Assembly (NCBI GenBank): GCA_017433725.1
Contig: JAFRGQ010000007.1
Coordinates: 1 to 64,000, forward strand
Length of the DNA stretch: 64,000 nt
Reading direction: 5' to 3'
DNA from: Lachnospiraceae bacterium
Lineage (GTDB): Bacteria; Bacillota; Clostridia; Lachnospirales; Lachnospiraceae
Shown piece after piece: positions 62,003-64,000 of the stretch. The position numbers were made by a program, and so were the translations under genes. Under the pieces are notes generated by a model. That model saw nothing but the letters and a program-made list of their open reading frames with translations, was not told where the DNA came from and did no database searches. Position 1 is the stretch's first letter, and the number at the start of each line of letters is the position of its first letter.

Positions 62003-63550
62003 ATGTGGAATACGGTTTTATTTGACCTGGACGGAACACTTTCTGATTCCGCGCCGGGTATCACACGGTGCGTTCAATATGCACTGGAAAAAGAGTTCGG
62101 TATTATAAGGAAGCCCGAAGAATTGATCGAGTTCGTAGGGCCGCCGCTAAAAGAGCAGTTCATGCTTTATACCGGATGCAACGATGAAATGGGTGAAAGA
62201 GCGGTCGCGAGATATCGTGAGCGATACAGACCTGTCGGAATATTTGAAAACAGTCTGTATCCGGGTATCCCGGAACTGCTCATGCAGCTGAGGAATGAGG
62301 GATTCAGAATAGCGCTCTCCTCATCCAAACCGGAAGAATTCTGCCATCAGATCCTCGAAACATTCGAGATCGCTCAATATTTTGATGTCGTCTGCGGCAG
62401 CGATATGGAAGGCAGACATACCGACAAGGCGGAGGTCGTAGAGGAGGTCCTGCTCAGGCTCGGGATGGAGAACCGGCGTGAGGAGGTCGTGCTGGTCGGT
62501 GACAGAAAGTATGATATCATCGGTGCCAGACAGTGCGGCGTAGGTACGATCGGCGTCTCATACGGTTACGGAAGCCGGGAAGAGCTGGAACTTGAATGGC
62601 CGGATTGCATTGTCGATACTGTTACCGAACTGAGAAATGTTCTGATAGGACAGGCCAGAGCAGGTCGGAGAAACGAGAATTCAGCCACAACACCGGCAGG
62701 GAGGGCTGAAAGAAAACGCAGTGACGGCGGTGTAATTTATAAAGTGTGGCGCATTGTGTATCCCATGCTTCTGCATTTTGCTGTCGTGAATATCACAGCA
62801 GTTCTGTTCAGCGGTATCTTTGTGCTGTTCAGGATTATTACAGACGGTTCACTTTTAGATGCCGGTGCAGATATTCAGTCGCAGATGCTGTTACTTACAG
62901 GGCTGGGCGATGCGATATTGATACCGATTGCCTGGTTGTTTTTCCGCGAAGACGAGAAAAAACGTATAGCAAAGGGATTCAGGGAAAGGATTCTGTTACA
63001 AAACACATTTAATTTTTCTGAAATTGTAAATGTGACGATCATGGTGATCGGAATTTCTTGCCTGCTGAACCTTCTGATTGCGTTCCTTCCCGTCGACGAT
63101 ATGGAATATCAGGAAATAGCTGAGGAGATGTTCAAGAATAACGGCATTGTCATTCAGCTCGTCGTAATCGGTATCCTTGCCCCGGTTTCCGAGGAATTTA
63201 TATTCCGCGGATTGATCTTCAGAAGAATCAGAGATTACGCCGGATTTATGTGGGCTGCGGTAGTCAGCGGTCTGTTTTTCGGCATTTATCATGGAAATCT
63301 GACGCAGGGGATATTTGCATTTTTTATGGGAATGTTGTTTGCCGCCATATATGAACACTACGGGACATTGTGGGCTTCTATAGCCGCCCATATGGCGAAC
63401 AATATCTTTGCAACGGTGGAGAATAACCTGCTGGACAAAATCGATGTTCCCGATATCGCGTATTTAATTTTTGTTATAGTCATAGGTGCTGCGGGGATCG
63501 CATTAATGTACCGGGCTCTTGCCGGAGGAAAGCGGGTCAACGAAATTTGA
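62003..63550 (+). CDS. HAD phosphatase fused to a CPBP-type membrane protease
   Basis: 515 residues. Residues 1-215 are a HAD-superfamily phosphatase of the Gph type: DLDGTLSDS, SSSKPEEF, and GDRKYDIIGAR. After a basic linker (215-240) there are about eight hydrophobic segments (from 250), with CPBP/CAAX-protease motifs: SEEFIFRGL (EExxxR), FGIYHGN and HMANN. The reading frame is continuous through the junction, so this is a true fusion or a very recent one. The HAD part may act on a phosphorylated metabolite or lipid head group; CPBP proteins often cleave or protect membrane peptides. The combination has no function known to me. Confidence 0.85.
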   Translation: MWNTVLFDLDGTLSDSAPGITRCVQYALEKEFGIIRKPEELIEFVGPPLKEQFMLYTGCNDEMGERAVARYRERYRPVGIFENSLYPGIPELLMQLRNEGFRIALSSSKPEEFCHQILETFEIAQYFDVVCGSDMEGRHTDKAEVVEEVLLRLGMENRREEVVLVGDRKYDIIGARQCGVGTIGVSYGYGSREELELEWPDCIVDTVTELRNVLIGQARAGRRNENSATTPAGRAERKRSDGGVIYKVWRIVYPMLLHFAVVNITAVLFSGIFVLFRIITDGSLLDAGADIQSQMLLLTGLGDAILIPIAWLFFREDEKKRIAKGFRERILLQNTFNFSEIVNVTIMVIGISCLLNLLIAFLPVDDMEYQEIAEEMFKNNGIVIQLVVIGILAPVSEEFIFRGLIFRRIRDYAGFMWAAVVSGLFFGIYHGNLTQGIFAFFMGMLFAAIYEHYGTLWASIAAHMANNIFATVENNLLDKIDVPDIAYLIFVIVIGAAGIALMYRALAGGKRVNEI

Positions 63551-63598
63551 GCGTTGCTGATACAGTCAGCTGATGCATTATACGAGAAATATAATAAT

Positions 63599-63633
63599 AG
63601 AAGCGGTGTTTTTTCTTGCACTGCTTCTTTTTT
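63599..63633 (+). terminator. Terminator after the HAD-CPBP gene
   Basis: AGAAGCGGTG (63599-63608) pairs with CACTGCTTCT (63619-63628), followed by a T run. Its 3' arm contains the -35 box of the rpsB promoter. Confidence 0.85.
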
Positions 63634-63644
63634 AGTGCTATACT
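63616..63644 (+). promoter_or_regulatory. rpsB promoter
   Basis: TTGCAC (63616-63621), 17 bases ending TGC, TATACT (63639-63644): a strong extended -10 promoter. Confidence 0.85.
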
Positions 63645-63651
63645 TCAAAGG

Positions 63652-63752
63652 TCGCTTAAAAAACACATATGCGGATTCCGGCATTCGGTGCCTAAGGGTC
63701 ATGCCGGTAAGAAACATATGGGTGGAAAAACCAAAAAAAGGAGAAAACAAAA
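63652..63752 (+). promoter_or_regulatory. rpsB leader with nested hairpin
   Basis: CATATG (63666-63671) pairs with CATATG (63715-63720), enclosing CCGGCAT (63678-63684) with ATGCCGG (63701-63707). The nested structure precedes the AAAAGGAG ribosome binding site and may be an autoregulatory site for S2. Confidence 0.4.
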
Positions 63753-64000
63753 ATGAGCGTTATTTCCATGAAGCAGCTGCTCGAAGCAGGCGTCCATTTC
63801 GGACATCAGACAAGACGTTGGAACCCCAAGATGAAGCCGTATATCTACACAGAGCGTAACGGCATCTACATTATCGATCTTCAGAAGTCGGTAGGTATGG
63901 TAGACGATGCTTACAATGCAGTCGTTGACATTGTAAAAGACGGCGGCAAGATCCTCTTTGTAGGTACAAAGAAACAGGCTCAGGATGCAATCGCAACGGA
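63753..64000 (+). CDS. rpsB: Ribosomal protein S2, N-terminal part (cut by window end)
   Basis: The first 82 codons match S2: [22 protein letters not shown] (read as the family start), [23 protein letters not shown], and [17 protein letters not shown]2 binds late to the 30S subunit. An AAAGGAG site lies 9 bases before ATG 63753. The gene continues outside the window; tsf would be the expected next gene. Confidence 0.97.
   Translation, partial: MSVISMKQLLEAGVHFGHQTRRWNPKMKPYIYTERNGIYIIDLQKSVGMVDDAYNAVVDIVKDGGKILFVGTKKQAQDAIAT

Overview
The window looks like a chromosomal segment of an anaerobic Gram-positive Clostridia bacterium, most likely Lachnospiraceae. The evidence is strong AGGAGG-type ribosome binding sites, extended -10 promoters (TTGnnn-17-TGnTATACT), a desulfoferrodoxin, a DUF5688 protein, a DUF6110/P-type ATPase pair, a Wzz/BY-kinase pair and an acetyl-type MetA. 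Genus cannot be fixed from the sequence alone.

Region 1 (1-3179) is a debris-rich left edge. It holds the 3' end of a group II intron, a deletion-riddled copy of the contractile-system AAA+ ATPase, and a tandem-GNAT protein. Region 2 (about 2992-38293) is one co-oriented cluster encoding an extracellular-type contractile injection system (eCIS; Afp/PVC-like). Its order is AAA+ ATPase, sheath, tube, tail-assembly protein, DUF6760 protein, second tube protein, a 1904-residue collagen-like repeat protein, LysM adaptor, gpD-like hub, gpV-like spike, gp25, two J-like baseplate proteins, gpI-like protein and a conserved eCIS protein with an Ig-like tail. Then come a membrane-anchored protein, a membrane-anchored protein with about 24 MORN repeats, a PAAR-like DUF4280 tip, two transmembrane HAMP proteins with degenerate class III cyclase-like domains, a second AAA+ ATPase, the DUF4255/Pvc16 tail terminator, and two unknown genes at the distal end where cargo often sits. 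No capsid, portal, terminase, integrase or lysis genes are present, so this is not a prophage. Four membrane-anchored accessory proteins suggest a device tied to, or sensed at, the envelope.

Region 3 (38294-64000) is ordinary chromosome: desulfoferrodoxin, FAH-family hydrolase, aroK, aroE, efp, a DUF5688 protein, tRNA-Ala and tRNA-Arg, a P-type metal ATPase, an SH3 protein, rluF-like, ligA, metA, a membrane carboxypeptidase, Wzz/BY-kinase, argS, a Ser/Thr kinase with a secreted partner, an amidase, a HAD-CPBP fusion and the start of rpsB.

The points most worth following are: (a) a giant protein in the tape-measure position with three collagen-like G-X-Y blocks; (b) the membrane/sensory module inside the eCIS locus; and (c) a dispersed intergenic element, at least five copies here, whose stems differ in sequence yet stay paired, which suggests a structured RNA or mobile repeat.
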